5,818 bases of DNA, taken from NCBI GenBank assembly GCA_016293265.1, contig JAEDEN010000094.1:1-5818 (forward strand), read 5' to 3'. How positions within the stretch are numbered: position 1 is the stretch's first letter; each line of letters opens with the position of its first letter. Source of the stretch: Oscillospiraceae bacterium. Lineage in GTDB: Bacteria > Bacillota > Clostridia > Oscillospirales > Oscillospiraceae. Under the pieces are notes generated by a model. The model saw only the letters and a list, made by a program, of their open reading frames with translations. It ran no database searches and was not told the DNA's origin. Shown in pieces: positions 1 to 5,818 of this stretch. Made by a program: the position numbers and the translations under genes.

Positions 1-72
1 ATCACCGTGGAGTTCTACGCCATCCTTTCTCTGCTGGCCTCCATGCTGATGATCATCAATATCAGCGCCTGA
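1..72 (+). CDS. ntpK: V/A-type ATPase subunit K (membrane rotor proteolipid), C-terminal fragment
   Basis: This is a partial gene: its 5' end lies before the window, and the last 23 codons plus a TGA stop (70-72) are present. The fragment reads as one hydrophobic helix beginning I-T-V-E-F-Y-A-I-L and ending M-I-I-N-I-S-A. It matches the end of the last transmembrane helix of Ntp-type proteolipids, where the motif V-E-T-Y-A-I-L carries the ion-binding glutamate (Glu139 in E. hirae NtpK, from memory). The Glu here is 19 residues from the C-terminus, close to the 17 in NtpK, so it is probably the ion carrier. The product would form the rotating ring in the cytoplasmic membrane that carries Na+ or H+ past subunit I. 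The position directly before subunit E supports the call. The other ion ligands are outside the window, so ion specificity cannot be read. Confidence 0.85.
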   Translation: MTVEFYAILSLLASMLMIINISA

Positions 73-95
73 CCCCACAGAAAGGGGGACCCATC

Positions 96-683
96 ATGAA
101 CGGAATCGAAAAGATCACCGGCCGTATCCGGGCCGATGCCCAGGCGGAGGCCGACGCTATCCTAGCCGCCGCCCGTAAGGAGGCCGGGGAGACGGAAGCG
201 TCCTTCCGCCGCCAGGCGGAAGGGGAGAGGGCCCTGCTCCTTGCAAAGGCGGAAAAGGCCGCCGCGGAGCGGGAGGAACGCCTTGTGAGCGCGGCCCAGA
301 TGGAGGGCCGGAAAACCATTCTGGCCGCCCGGCAGGAGATGGTGGAAAAGGCCTTCGACACGGCCTTGGAGCGGCTTTGCTCCATGCCGGAGGATCAGTA
401 TGTGCAGGTCCTGGTGGGGCTGGTGCAAAAGGCATCCTCCACCGGAAGTGAGGAAGTGCTGTTTTCCCCCGCCGACCGCAAGCGCGTGGGCAAGGCGGTG
501 GTGGAAGGAGCCAATGCCACCGGGAAGCATCTGACCCTTTCCGGGGAGACAAGGCCCATCCGGGGCGGTTTTATCCTGCGGGATGGAAGTGTCGAGGTGA
601 ACTGCGCCTTTGAGACGCTGATCCGTCTGGAAAAGGGCCGCAGCGCGGCGCAGGCGGCTAAAATCCTCTTCCCGGAGGCGTGA
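96..683 (+). CDS. ntpE: V/A-type ATPase subunit E (peripheral stalk)
   Basis: At 195 aa this has the usual length for bacterial/archaeal subunit E. Subunit E pairs with a G/H-type subunit in the peripheral stalk that holds the A3B3 head still against membrane subunit I. Residues 1 to about 100 are a long, charged, Ala/Glu/Lys/Arg-rich helix with no proline before Pro97, as expected for the coiled-coil stalk. The C-terminal half is the globular head-binding domain and carries the family hallmark G-G-F-I-L-R-D-G at 157-164, followed by S-V-E-V-N (165-169) and a short amphipathic end. The ATG start has a purine-rich site (AAAGGGGG, 81-88) 7 nt upstream and fits the family N-terminus. It begins 23 nt after the K stop and ends 13 nt before C, so it is almost certainly cotranscribed. 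The partner stalk subunit is not in the window. It is also called atpE in V/A-type naming, not to be confused with F-type atpE. Confidence 0.95.
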   Translation: MNGIEKITGRIRADAQAEADAILAAARKEAGETEASFRRQAEGERALLLAKAEKAAAEREERLVSAAQMEGRKTILAARQEMVEKAFDTALERLCSMPEDQYVQVLVGLVQKASSTGSEEVLFSPADRKRVGKAVVEGANATGKHLTLSGETRPIRGGFILRDGSVEVNCAFETLIRLEKGRSAAQAAKILFPEA

Positions 684-684
684 G

Positions 685-691
685 AAGGAGG
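685..691 (+). promoter_or_regulatory. Ribosome binding site for subunit C (GTG start)
   Basis: AAGGAGG lies just after the subunit E stop codon (TGA, 681-683) and 5 nt before the GTG at 697. It supports the GTG as the start: the next in-frame ATG (751) is 18 codons in and would remove the conserved D-T-D-Y-L-A-I-S-A-R-I-R segment. Confidence 0.75.
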
Positions 692-696
692 ACGCG

Positions 697-1698
697 GTGA
701 AACGAATCAAGGATACTGATTATCTGGCCATCTCCGCCCGGATCCGCGCCATGGAAAATACCCTTCTCACCCGGGAGCGGATGGAACGGATATTGGAGGC
801 CCGCACGGAGGAGGAAGCGGTGAAGATCCTGGAGGAGTGCGGCTATTCCGGTCTGGAGGATGCCACCCCGGAGGGGATTGACGCAAGCCTCCTGGCCGCC
901 CGGCAGGAGATGCTCCGCGATTTGGGTGACAGCCTCCCGGATCAGGGGTTTTTGGATATTTTCAGGCTGAAATACGACTATCACAACGTAAAGACGCTGC
1001 TCAAGGCCCGCCTTGCCGGTGTGAAGGCGGAACATATCCTGATGAACCTGGGCCGGATCAGTCCGCAGGAGCTGACGGCCGCCTTGGAAAGCGGCGATCT
1101 GGACGCCCTGCCGGGTCTTCTCGGCCCCGCGGCGGCGGAGGCGAAGGAAATTCTGGATACCACCCGGGACGGCCAGCTTTCCGACATCGCTCTGGACCGC
1201 TGGTACTATCGGGAGATGGAGGCCATCGCAAAGGCCTCTGGCAGCGGCTTTTTGGAGGGCTTTGTGCGCCTGCAGATCGACGCGGCCAATCTCCGGGCCC
1301 TGGTGCGCACCATCCGCATGGGCAAAAATGCCGATTTTTTAAAGCTCGTCTTGCTGGAGGGGGGCCATATCGCCGCAGAGGAACTGCTCTCCGTCAGCGC
1401 CGGAAAGGGGAGCGGCCTTGCGGAACTGTATGCCCCCACGGTATTCCGCGCCGCAGCGGAAAGCGGTGCGGCGGCCCTGGGCGGCGGACCGCTGACAGAG
1501 TTTGAAAAGCGCTGCGACGACGCGGTGAGCACCTATCTGTCCGACGCCCGCTTCGTCCCCTTCGGAGAGCAGGCGGTGCTTGCCTATCTGGCGGCCCGGG
1601 AGACGGAGTATACGAATCTGCACATCTTGCTGCTGGGGCGGAGCATGGGACTGGACCCGGAGGTCATCCGCTCCCGCCTGCGGGAAAGCTGCGTATAA
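697..1698 (+). CDS. ntpC: V/A-type ATPase subunit C (AC39/subunit d family)
   Basis: This 333 aa protein is within the usual range for bacterial subunit C, the homologue of eukaryotic V-ATPase subunit d. The family forms a funnel-shaped soluble adaptor that seats the D-F central shaft on the rotor ring of K subunits. The N-terminus, D-T-D-Y-L-A-I-S-A-R-I-R (residues 6-17), is typical. Three related helical motifs are visible: Y-D-Y-H-N-V-K-T-L-L (93-102), I-D-A-A-N-L-R-A-L-V (194-203) and E-Y-T-N-L-H-I-L-L (304-312). They fit the known internal pseudo-threefold symmetry of the family. A conserved-looking D-R-W-Y-Y segment begins at residue 167. There is no signal peptide or membrane helix, as expected for a cytoplasmic peripheral subunit. 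GTG is the chosen start because of its strong ribosome binding site and the conserved N-terminus. The gene lies 13 nt after E and 18 nt before F. Confidence 0.95.
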   Translation: MKRIKDTDYLAISARIRAMENTLLTRERMERILEARTEEEAVKILEECGYSGLEDATPEGIDASLLAARQEMLRDLGDSLPDQGFLDIFRLKYDYHNVKTLLKARLAGVKAEHILMNLGRISPQELTAALESGDLDALPGLLGPAAAEAKEILDTTRDGQLSDIALDRWYYREMEAIAKASGSGFLEGFVRLQIDAANLRALVRTIRMGKNADFLKLVLLEGGHIAAEELLSVSAGKGSGLAELYAPTVFRAAAESGAAALGGGPLTEFEKRCDDAVSTYLSDARFVPFGEQAVLAYLAARETEYTNLHILLLGRSMGLDPEVIRSRLRESCV

Positions 1699-1716
1699 CA
1701 GGAAGGCGGTGCACAG

Positions 1717-2028
1717 ATGACCTATCGGATCGCGGTGGTGGGAGACTGGAATTCCGTCATGGGCTTTCGTGCCCTGGGACTGGAGACATATCCCGTCTCC
1801 TCCACGGAAGAGGCAAAGGAGTGCGTGCGCACTCTTGCAAAGGAAGATTGCGCGGTGATCTATCTCACCGAACAGGTGGCAAAGGATATGGAGGGAGAGT
1901 TGGAGCGCCATAAAGACGCTCTGCGCCCCGCCATCATCCTCATTCCCGGCCGGGAGGGCTCCCTGGGTATCGGCAAGGCCAATATCCAGCGCTCTATCGA
2001 GCGGGCCGTGGGCGCCGATATTCTGTAA
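1717..2028 (+). CDS. ntpF: V/A-type ATPase subunit F (central rotor)
   Basis: At 103 aa this is the normal size for subunit F (about 100 aa), a small Rossmann-like protein that binds the axle subunit D and may modulate ATPase activity. Residues 4-21 contain the family signature: a hydrophobic strand I-A-V-V, then G9-D10, S13-V14 and G16-F17, followed by A-L-G. A second conserved stretch, A-I-I-L-I-P-G-R-E-G-S (72-82), leads into the C-terminal helix that packs on D. The ATG start has purine-rich AGGAAGGCGG (1700-1709) upstream. The start 18 nt after C and the end 29 nt before A place it at the standard position between C and A. It is named NtpG in the original E. hirae scheme, where ntpF is a stalk gene; ntpF/atpF follows the subunit letter. 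Confidence 0.94.
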   Translation: MTYRIAVVGDWNSVMGFRALGLETYPVSSTEEAKECVRTLAKEDCAVIYLTEQVAKDMEGELERHKDALRPAIILIPGREGSLGIGKANIQRSIERAVGADIL

Positions 2029-2039
2029 ACTCGGAACAA

Positions 2040-2060
2040 GGGAAGAAGGTATGTGATTTG
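2040..2060 (+). promoter_or_regulatory. Translation initiation region of subunit A: Shine-Dalgarno, ATG-TGA, then TTG start
   Basis: A purine-rich site GGGAAGAAGG (2040-2049) sits 8 nt before the TTG at 2058-2060, which is good spacing. Between them is ATG-TGA (2051-2056), an out-of-frame start codon followed at once by a stop. It is only 1 nt from the Shine-Dalgarno, too close for efficient use. No in-frame ATG or GTG lies between the F stop and the TTG. The next in-frame GTG (2073) would cut into the conserved first beta strand, so the TTG start is well supported. Confidence 0.7.
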
Positions 2061-3827
2061 AGCGGTAAAGTTGTGAAGGTTTCCGGCCCGCTGGTGGTGG
2101 CCACCGGCCTTGCCGATGCGAATATGTCCGATGTTGTCCGCGTGGGTCCCCAGCGGCTTATCGGCGAAATTCTGACCATGAGGGGCGATTCCGCCTCCAT
2201 CCAGGTCTATGAGGAGACTTCCGGCCTGGGCCCCGGCGCCGTGGTGGAGACTACCGGCGCTCCCATGAGCGTGGAGCTTGGCCCCGGCATGATCGAGGGG
2301 ATCTACGACGGGATCCAGCGCCCCCTTGAAAAGATCGTGGAAAAGGTGGGCGCCAACATCACCCGCGGTGTGGAGGTTCCTGCCCTGGACCGGGAGAAGA
2401 AATGGGACTTCACCGCCACTGCGGCGGCAGGCGATGCGGTGACCGGCGGCGACGTGATCGGTACCGTTCCCGAAACCCCCTCGGTGCTCCATAAGATCAT
2501 GGTGCCCCCGAAGCTGCGGGGTACCATCAAAGAGATCAAAAGCGGCTCCTTCACCGTGACGGAGACCGTTGCCATTTTGCAAACGGACGGCGGGGAAGAG
2601 GTTCCCCTCACCATGATGCAGAAATGGCCCGTCCGTGTGGGCCGTCCCTATGTGAAGAAATATCCCCCCAAGCGGCCCCTTTCCAGCGGCCAGCGCATCA
2701 TCGACACCATGTTCCCCATCGCCAAGGGCGGCACAGCGGCCGTCCCCGGGCCCTTCGGCTCCGGCAAAACCGTGGTGCAGCACCAGTTGGCCAAGTGGTC
2801 GGACGTGGATATCGTGGTCTATATCGGCTGCGGCGAGCGCGGCAACGAGATGACCGACGTTCTCCGGGAGTTCCCGGAGCTGAAGGACCCCCGCACCGGT
2901 GAGTCGCTGATGAAGCGCACCGTCCTGATCGCCAACACCTCCGATATGCCCGTTGCTGCCCGAGAGGCCTCCGTCTATACCGGCATCACCATCGCTGAGT
3001 ATTTCCGGGATATGGGCTATGATGTGGCCGTCATCGCCGATTCCACATCCCGCTGGGCGGAGGCGCTGCGGGAGATGTCCGGCCGTCTGGAGGAGATGCC
3101 CGGCGAGGAGGGCTATCCTGCCTACCTGGCCTCCCGCCTGGCCCAGTTCTATGAGCGGGCGGGCCTTGTGGAGTGCATCGGCACCGATGAGCGGCGGGGA
3201 AGCCTTACCGCCGTGGGTGCAGTGTCGCCTCCCGGCGGCGACCTTTCCGAGCCGGTGGCCCAGGCGACCATGCGGATCGTAAAGGTCTTCTGGGCGCTGG
3301 ATTCCGCCCTTGCCTACAAGCGTCATTTCCCGGCCATCAACTGGCTGAATTCCTATTCGCTGTACCTGGACTCCCTGAAGCCCTGGTTCGATGAGCACTT
3401 TGGGCCGGAGTTTATGGCCAACCGTGCCCAGGCCATGAGCATCCTTCAGAGTGAGTCCAGCCTGATGGAGATCGTCCAGCTGGTGGGTAAGGATGCCATT
3501 TCCCCCGGCGACCGGCTGACGCTGGAAGTGGCCCGTATGGTGCGGGAGGACTTCCTGCAGCAAAACGCCTTTATGGATGTGGACAGCTATTCCTCCTACG
3601 ACCGGCAGGAAAAGCTGCTGGCTATGATCCTGGATTATGACAAGCTCTGCCGCGCCGCCATTGAAAAGGGCGCCGATGTGGAGCAGCTCTTCCAGATCCC
3701 TGCCCGGGAAAAGATCGGCCGCGCCAAGAGCGTGCCGGAGAATGAGTACGCTTCCGCCTATGATGCGCTCCGTACCGAAATGGAGAGGGAGATCGCCGAC
3801 ATCGCCAGAGGAGGTGAAGAGGGATGA
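2058..3827 (+). CDS. ntpA: V/A-type ATPase catalytic subunit A
   Basis: This 589 aa protein has the family's usual length (about 580-600). It is the nucleotide-hydrolysing/synthesising subunit of the cytoplasmic A3B3 head, related to F-type beta. In order it has an N-terminal beta-barrel (about 1-70, starting S-G-K-V-V-K-V-S-G-P), the A-specific 'bulge' insertion (about 115-185) that separates it from F1 beta, the nucleotide-binding domain, and a helical C-terminal domain (about 440-589). The Walker A is G-P-F-G-S-G-K-T (231-238, Lys237), the catalytic glutamate is in G-E-R-G-N-E (Glu260), and the Walker B segment V-A-V-I-A-D ends at Asp328, followed by S-T-S-R-W. S-Y-S-L-Y is at 432-436. No catalytic residue is missing, and no intein interrupts the P-loop region, a site where some archaeal homologues carry one. 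It starts at TTG 29 nt after F, and its end overlaps the B start by 4 nt. It is called atpA in V/A naming (not F-type alpha). Confidence 0.98.
   Translation: MSGKVVKVSGPLVVATGLADANMSDVVRVGPQRLIGEILTMRGDSASIQVYEETSGLGPGAVVETTGAPMSVELGPGMIEGIYDGIQRPLEKIVEKVGANITRGVEVPALDREKKWDFTATAAAGDAVTGGDVIGTVPETPSVLHKIMVPPKLRGTIKEIKSGSFTVTETVAILQTDGGEEVPLTMMQKWPVRVGRPYVKKYPPKRPLSSGQRIIDTMFPIAKGGTAAVPGPFGSGKTVVQHQLAKWSDVDIVVYIGCGERGNEMTDVLREFPELKDPRTGESLMKRTVLIANTSDMPVAAREASVYTGITIAEYFRDMGYDVAVIADSTSRWAEALREMSGRLEEMPGEEGYPAYLASRLAQFYERAGLVECIGTDERRGSLTAVGAVSPPGGDLSEPVAQATMRIVKVFWALDSALAYKRHFPAINWLNSYSLYLDSLKPWFDEHFGPEFMANRAQAMSILQSESSLMEIVQLVGKDAISPGDRLTLEVARMVREDFLQQNAFMDVDSYSSYDRQEKLLAMILDYDKLCRAAIEKGADVEQLFQIPAREKIGRAKSVPENEYASAYDALRTEMEREIADIARGGEEG
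3809..3817 (+). promoter_or_regulatory. Strong ribosome binding site for subunit B inside the end of subunit A
   Basis: AGGAGGTGA is a full-strength anti-16S match located in the last codons of subunit A, 6 nt before the B start at 3824. The A stop and B start share ATGA (3824-3827), an arrangement typical of translational coupling. This would help keep A and B equimolar, as the A3B3 ring requires. Confidence 0.85.
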
Positions 3828-5206
3828 TCCGTGAATACAAAACCGTTGCCGAGATCGTCAGCCCCCTTATGATGGTCCGCATGGTGGAAAACGTCACCTA
3901 TGACGAGCTGGTGGAAGTGGAGCTGAAGGATGGCTCCGTGCGCCGGGGAAAGGTTCTGGAGGTCAACGGCGATACCGCTGTGGTTCAGCTTTTTGAATCT
4001 GCCGCCGGCATCAACCTGGCAGATGCGAAGGTGCGCTTTTTGGGCCATCCCCTGCAGTTGGGCGTTTCCGGCGATATGCTGGGCCGGGTCTTTAACGGCA
4101 TGGGCCAGCCCATCGACGGCGGCCCCGACATCCTGCCCGAGGAATACCGGGACATCAACGGCCTTCCCATGAACCCCGCCGCCCGGGATTACCCCAATGA
4201 GTTTATCCAGACCGGGGTTTCCTCCATCGACGGCCTCAACACCCTGGTGCGGGGGCAGAAGCTGCCTATTTTCTCCGGTTCCGGCCTGCCCCACGCCAAC
4301 CTTGCCGCCCAGATCGCCCGCCAGGCCAAAGTCCGCGGGGATGAGACGGCCAACTTCGCCGTGGTCTTTGCCGCCATCGGCATCACCTTCGAGGAATCTG
4401 AGTTTTTCGTAAGTGAGTTCCGCCGCACCGGCGCCATCGACCGCACCGTTTTGTTCTCCAACCTTGCCAACGACCCGGCGGTGGAGCGCATCGCAACGCC
4501 CCGCATGGCCCTTACCGCCGCGGAATACCTGGCCTTTGAAAAGGGAATGCACGTCCTGGTCATCCTGACCGACATCACCAACTACGCCGAGGCCCTCCGT
4601 GAGATCTCCGCCGCCAAGAAGGAAGTACCCGGCCGCCGCGGTTTTCCCGGCTACCTGTATACGGACCTGGCCACCCTTTATGAGCGCGCCGGCCGCCAGG
4701 CGGGCAAGCCCGGCTCCATTACGCTGATTCCTATCCTCACCATGCCGGAGGATGATAAGACCCATCCCATCCCCGATCTCACCGGTTATATCACCGAGGG
4801 GCAGATCATCCTCTCCCGCGCCCTCTACCGCCAGGGGATCCACCCTCCGGTGGATGTCCTGCCCAGCCTGTCCCGTCTGAAGGACAAGGGCATCGGCCCG
4901 GGGAAGACCCGGGAGGACCACTCCAACGTCATGAACCAGCTCTTTGCCGCCTACTCCACCGGCAAGGACAACAAGGAGCTGATGTCCATTCTGGGTGAAG
5001 CGGCCCTGACGCCCACGGATCTGCTCTATGCCAAGTTTGCCGACGAGTTTGAAAAGCGCTATATCAATCAGGGGTACGAGGAAAACCGCACCATTGAAGA
5101 GACGCTGGATCTGGGCTGGGAACTGCTCAGCATCCTGCCCAAGAGCGAGCTGAAGCGCATCAAGCCGGAGTATATCGAAAAATACTGGCCCAAGGATAAG
5201 CAGTAA
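3824..5206 (+). CDS. ntpB: V/A-type ATPase subunit B (non-catalytic head subunit)
   Basis: This 460 aa protein is the expected length. It alternates with A in the cytoplasmic head and is related to F-type alpha; it completes the catalytic sites at A-B interfaces but is not itself catalytic. The order is an N-terminal beta-barrel (about 1-75), a nucleotide-binding-like domain and a helical C-terminal domain (from about 370). The P-loop position reads S-G-S-G-L-P-H (151-157): the Walker A lysine is absent, as is normal for subunit B. Arg351 in L-P-S-L-S-R-L corresponds to the arginine finger of the family (Arg350 in E. hirae NtpB, from memory). Other recognisable blocks are E-R-I-A-T-P-R-M-A-L-T-A-A-E-Y-L and L-T-M-P-E-D-D-K-T-H-P-I-P-D-L-T-G-Y. 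The ATG overlaps the A stop and has an excellent ribosome binding site. D follows after 12 nt. It is called atpB in V/A naming. Confidence 0.98.
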   Translation: MIREYKTVAEIVSPLMMVRMVENVTYDELVEVELKDGSVRRGKVLEVNGDTAVVQLFESAAGINLADAKVRFLGHPLQLGVSGDMLGRVFNGMGQPIDGGPDILPEEYRDINGLPMNPAARDYPNEFIQTGVSSIDGLNTLVRGQKLPIFSGSGLPHANLAAQIARQAKVRGDETANFAVVFAAIGITFEESEFFVSEFRRTGAIDRTVLFSNLANDPAVERIATPRMALTAAEYLAFEKGMHVLVILTDITNYAEALREISAAKKEVPGRRGFPGYLYTDLATLYERAGRQAGKPGSITLIPILTMPEDDKTHPIPDLTGYITEGQIILSRALYRQGIHPPVDVLPSLSRLKDKGIGPGKTREDHSNVMNQLFAAYSTGKDNKELMSILGEAALTPTDLLYAKFADEFEKRYINQGYEENRTIEETLDLGWELLSILPKSELKRIKPEYIEKYWPKDKQ

Positions 5207-5213
5207 GGAGGGG
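5205..5213 (+). promoter_or_regulatory. Ribosome binding site for subunit D
   Basis: AAGGAGGGG begins within the TAA stop of subunit B (5204-5206) and lies 5 nt before the ATG at 5219, fixing the start of the truncated D gene. Confidence 0.8.
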
Positions 5214-5218
5214 CAACC

Positions 5219-5818
5219 ATGGCGAATATCACGGTGATCCCCACCCGTATGGAGCTGACCCGGCTGAAAAAGAAACTGAAGACCGCCCAGCGGGGCCATA
5301 AGCTCCTCAAAGACAAGCGGGATGAGCTGATGAAGCAGTTCATGGAAACGGTTCGCTCGGTCCGCGTCCTGCGGGAGGAGGTAGAGGAGGAACTGATGAA
5401 GGCCCATCAGTCCTTCACCGTCGCCTCGGCCCTCATGAGTTCGGAGGCGCTGGAGCAGGCCATGCTCTACCCCAAGCAGAGCGTGGAGCTGACCATGGAA
5501 ACGAAAAACGTCATGTCCGTCAACGTTCCGGTGTACCATACCCGGACCAGGACCGGCTCTGATGCGGATATTTATCCCTATGGCTTTGCCGCCACCTCCG
5601 GCGAGCTGGATACGGCGGTGGACGCCTTGGGAAAGGTTCTTCCAAAGCTGCTGCGGCTGGCTGAGATCGAAAAATCCGCCCAGCTTATGGCGGAGGAGAT
5701 CGAAAAGACACGCCGCCGGGTCAACGCCCTGGAGTATGTGGTCATCCCTCAGACCCAGTCCTCCATCCGCTATATCACAATGAAGCTGGAGGAAAACGAC
5801 CGTGCCACCACCACGCGG
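5219..5818 (+). CDS. ntpD: V/A-type ATPase subunit D (central axle), 3'-truncated
   Basis: The frame from the ATG stays open for exactly 200 codons to the window end with no stop. Family members are usually a little over 200 aa, so only a short C-terminal tail is probably missing. Subunit D is the long coiled-coil shaft that turns inside A3B3 and, with F and C, couples it to the K ring; it is the counterpart of F-type gamma. The N-terminus begins A-N-I-T-V-I-P-T-R and carries the signature G-H-K-L-L-K-D-K-R-D-E-L (26-37) in a long charged helix. A less helical, Pro/Gly/Tyr-containing middle (about 75-120) follows. A second long helix contains the hallmark R-R-R-V-N-A-L-E (165-172) and then V-V-I-P-Q (174-178). 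Antiparallel N- and C-terminal helices with a middle head match the family. It starts 12 nt after B and is the last gene visible. Confidence 0.96.
   Translation, partial: MANITVIPTRMELTRLKKKLKTAQRGHKLLKDKRDELMKQFMETVRSVRVLREEVEEELMKAHQSFTVASALMSSEALEQAMLYPKQSVELTMETKNVMSVNVPVYHTRTRTGSDADIYPYGFAATSGELDTAVDALGKVLPKLLRLAEIEKSAQLMAEEIEKTRRRVNALEYVVIPQTQSSIRYITMKLEENDRATTTR

Noticed and set aside
2029..2057. Possible promoter or terminator in the largest gap (F to A, 29 nt)
   Set aside because: The gap is too short for a standard promoter, has no inverted repeat or T-run, and is filled mostly by the ribosome binding site for subunit A.
2751..2790. Possible intein at the subunit A P-loop, a known insertion site in some archaea
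   Set aside because: G-P-F-G-S-G-K-T continues directly into V-V-Q-H-Q-L-A-K-W, and the protein has normal length, so there is no insertion.
1860..3563. A 567-codon open frame on the minus strand opposite subunits F and A
   Set aside because: It has the same His/Gly-rich composition and is antisense to the highly conserved subunit A. It is a by-product of codon bias, with no support from a ribosome binding site or homology that I can see.
4265..4300. Missing Walker A lysine in subunit B as a sign of a broken gene
   Set aside because: The degenerate P-loop S-G-S-G-L-P-H is the normal state of non-catalytic B subunits; the rest of the protein is intact.
3758..5539. A 593-codon open frame on the minus strand opposite subunits B and D
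   Set aside because: It spans the B-D junction, is antisense to two clear conserved genes, and reads as a His/Gly/Leu-rich sequence with no recognisable domain. Long antisense frames are expected where GC-rich codon bias keeps reverse-strand stops rare.
5562..5783. A 73-codon + strand frame inside the end of subunit D
   Set aside because: It is out of frame with the well-supported subunit D, which stays open through this region and carries the R-R-R-V-N-A-L-E hallmark here. The alternative has no ribosome binding site or family resemblance.

Overview
This window is the interior of a bacterial A/V-type (rotary, Ntp-type) ATPase operon. All genes lie on the + strand and are tightly packed. In order they are the 3' end of the membrane rotor subunit K, complete genes for subunits E, C, F, A and B, and a 3'-truncated gene for subunit D. 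Nearly every base belongs to a gene; the gaps are 12 to 29 nt and A and B overlap by 4 nt. There is no stretch over 300 bases without a gene. I see no RNA gene, mobile element, CRISPR array, riboswitch, internal promoter or terminator.

The K-E-C-F-A-B-D order matches the core of the Na+-ATPase (ntp) operon of Enterococcus hirae and similar operons in Clostridia. Subunit I and probably the second peripheral-stalk subunit (G/H) would be expected just upstream of the window. The proteins resemble the Enterococcus-type enzyme, the DNA is GC-rich with a strong G/C preference at third codon positions, and the ribosome binding sites are strong AGGAGG types. Together these suggest a GC-rich member of Bacillota/Clostridia, plausibly an Oscillospiraceae-like gut anaerobe. 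The taxonomy is inference.

Layout: 1-72 K (C-terminal helix with the putative ion-binding Glu); 96-683 E (peripheral stalk); 697-1698 C (adaptor between central rotor and membrane ring); 1717-2028 F (rotor axle partner of D); 2058-3827 A (catalytic, TTG start); 3824-5206 B (non-catalytic, supplies the arginine finger); 5219-5818 D (central axle, runs off the end).

The parts form one machine. An A3B3 ring hydrolyses or makes ATP, D and F form the rotating shaft, and C docks that shaft onto the K ring. E, with its missing partner, holds A3B3 still against subunit I. Ions (Na+ or H+) cross at the K/I interface. The sequence here does not settle which ion is used or whether the enzyme mainly pumps or makes ATP. 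All key catalytic residues are intact and there is no frameshift or intein. I found no undescribed system; the findings are modest points about translation starts, repeats and sequence variation.
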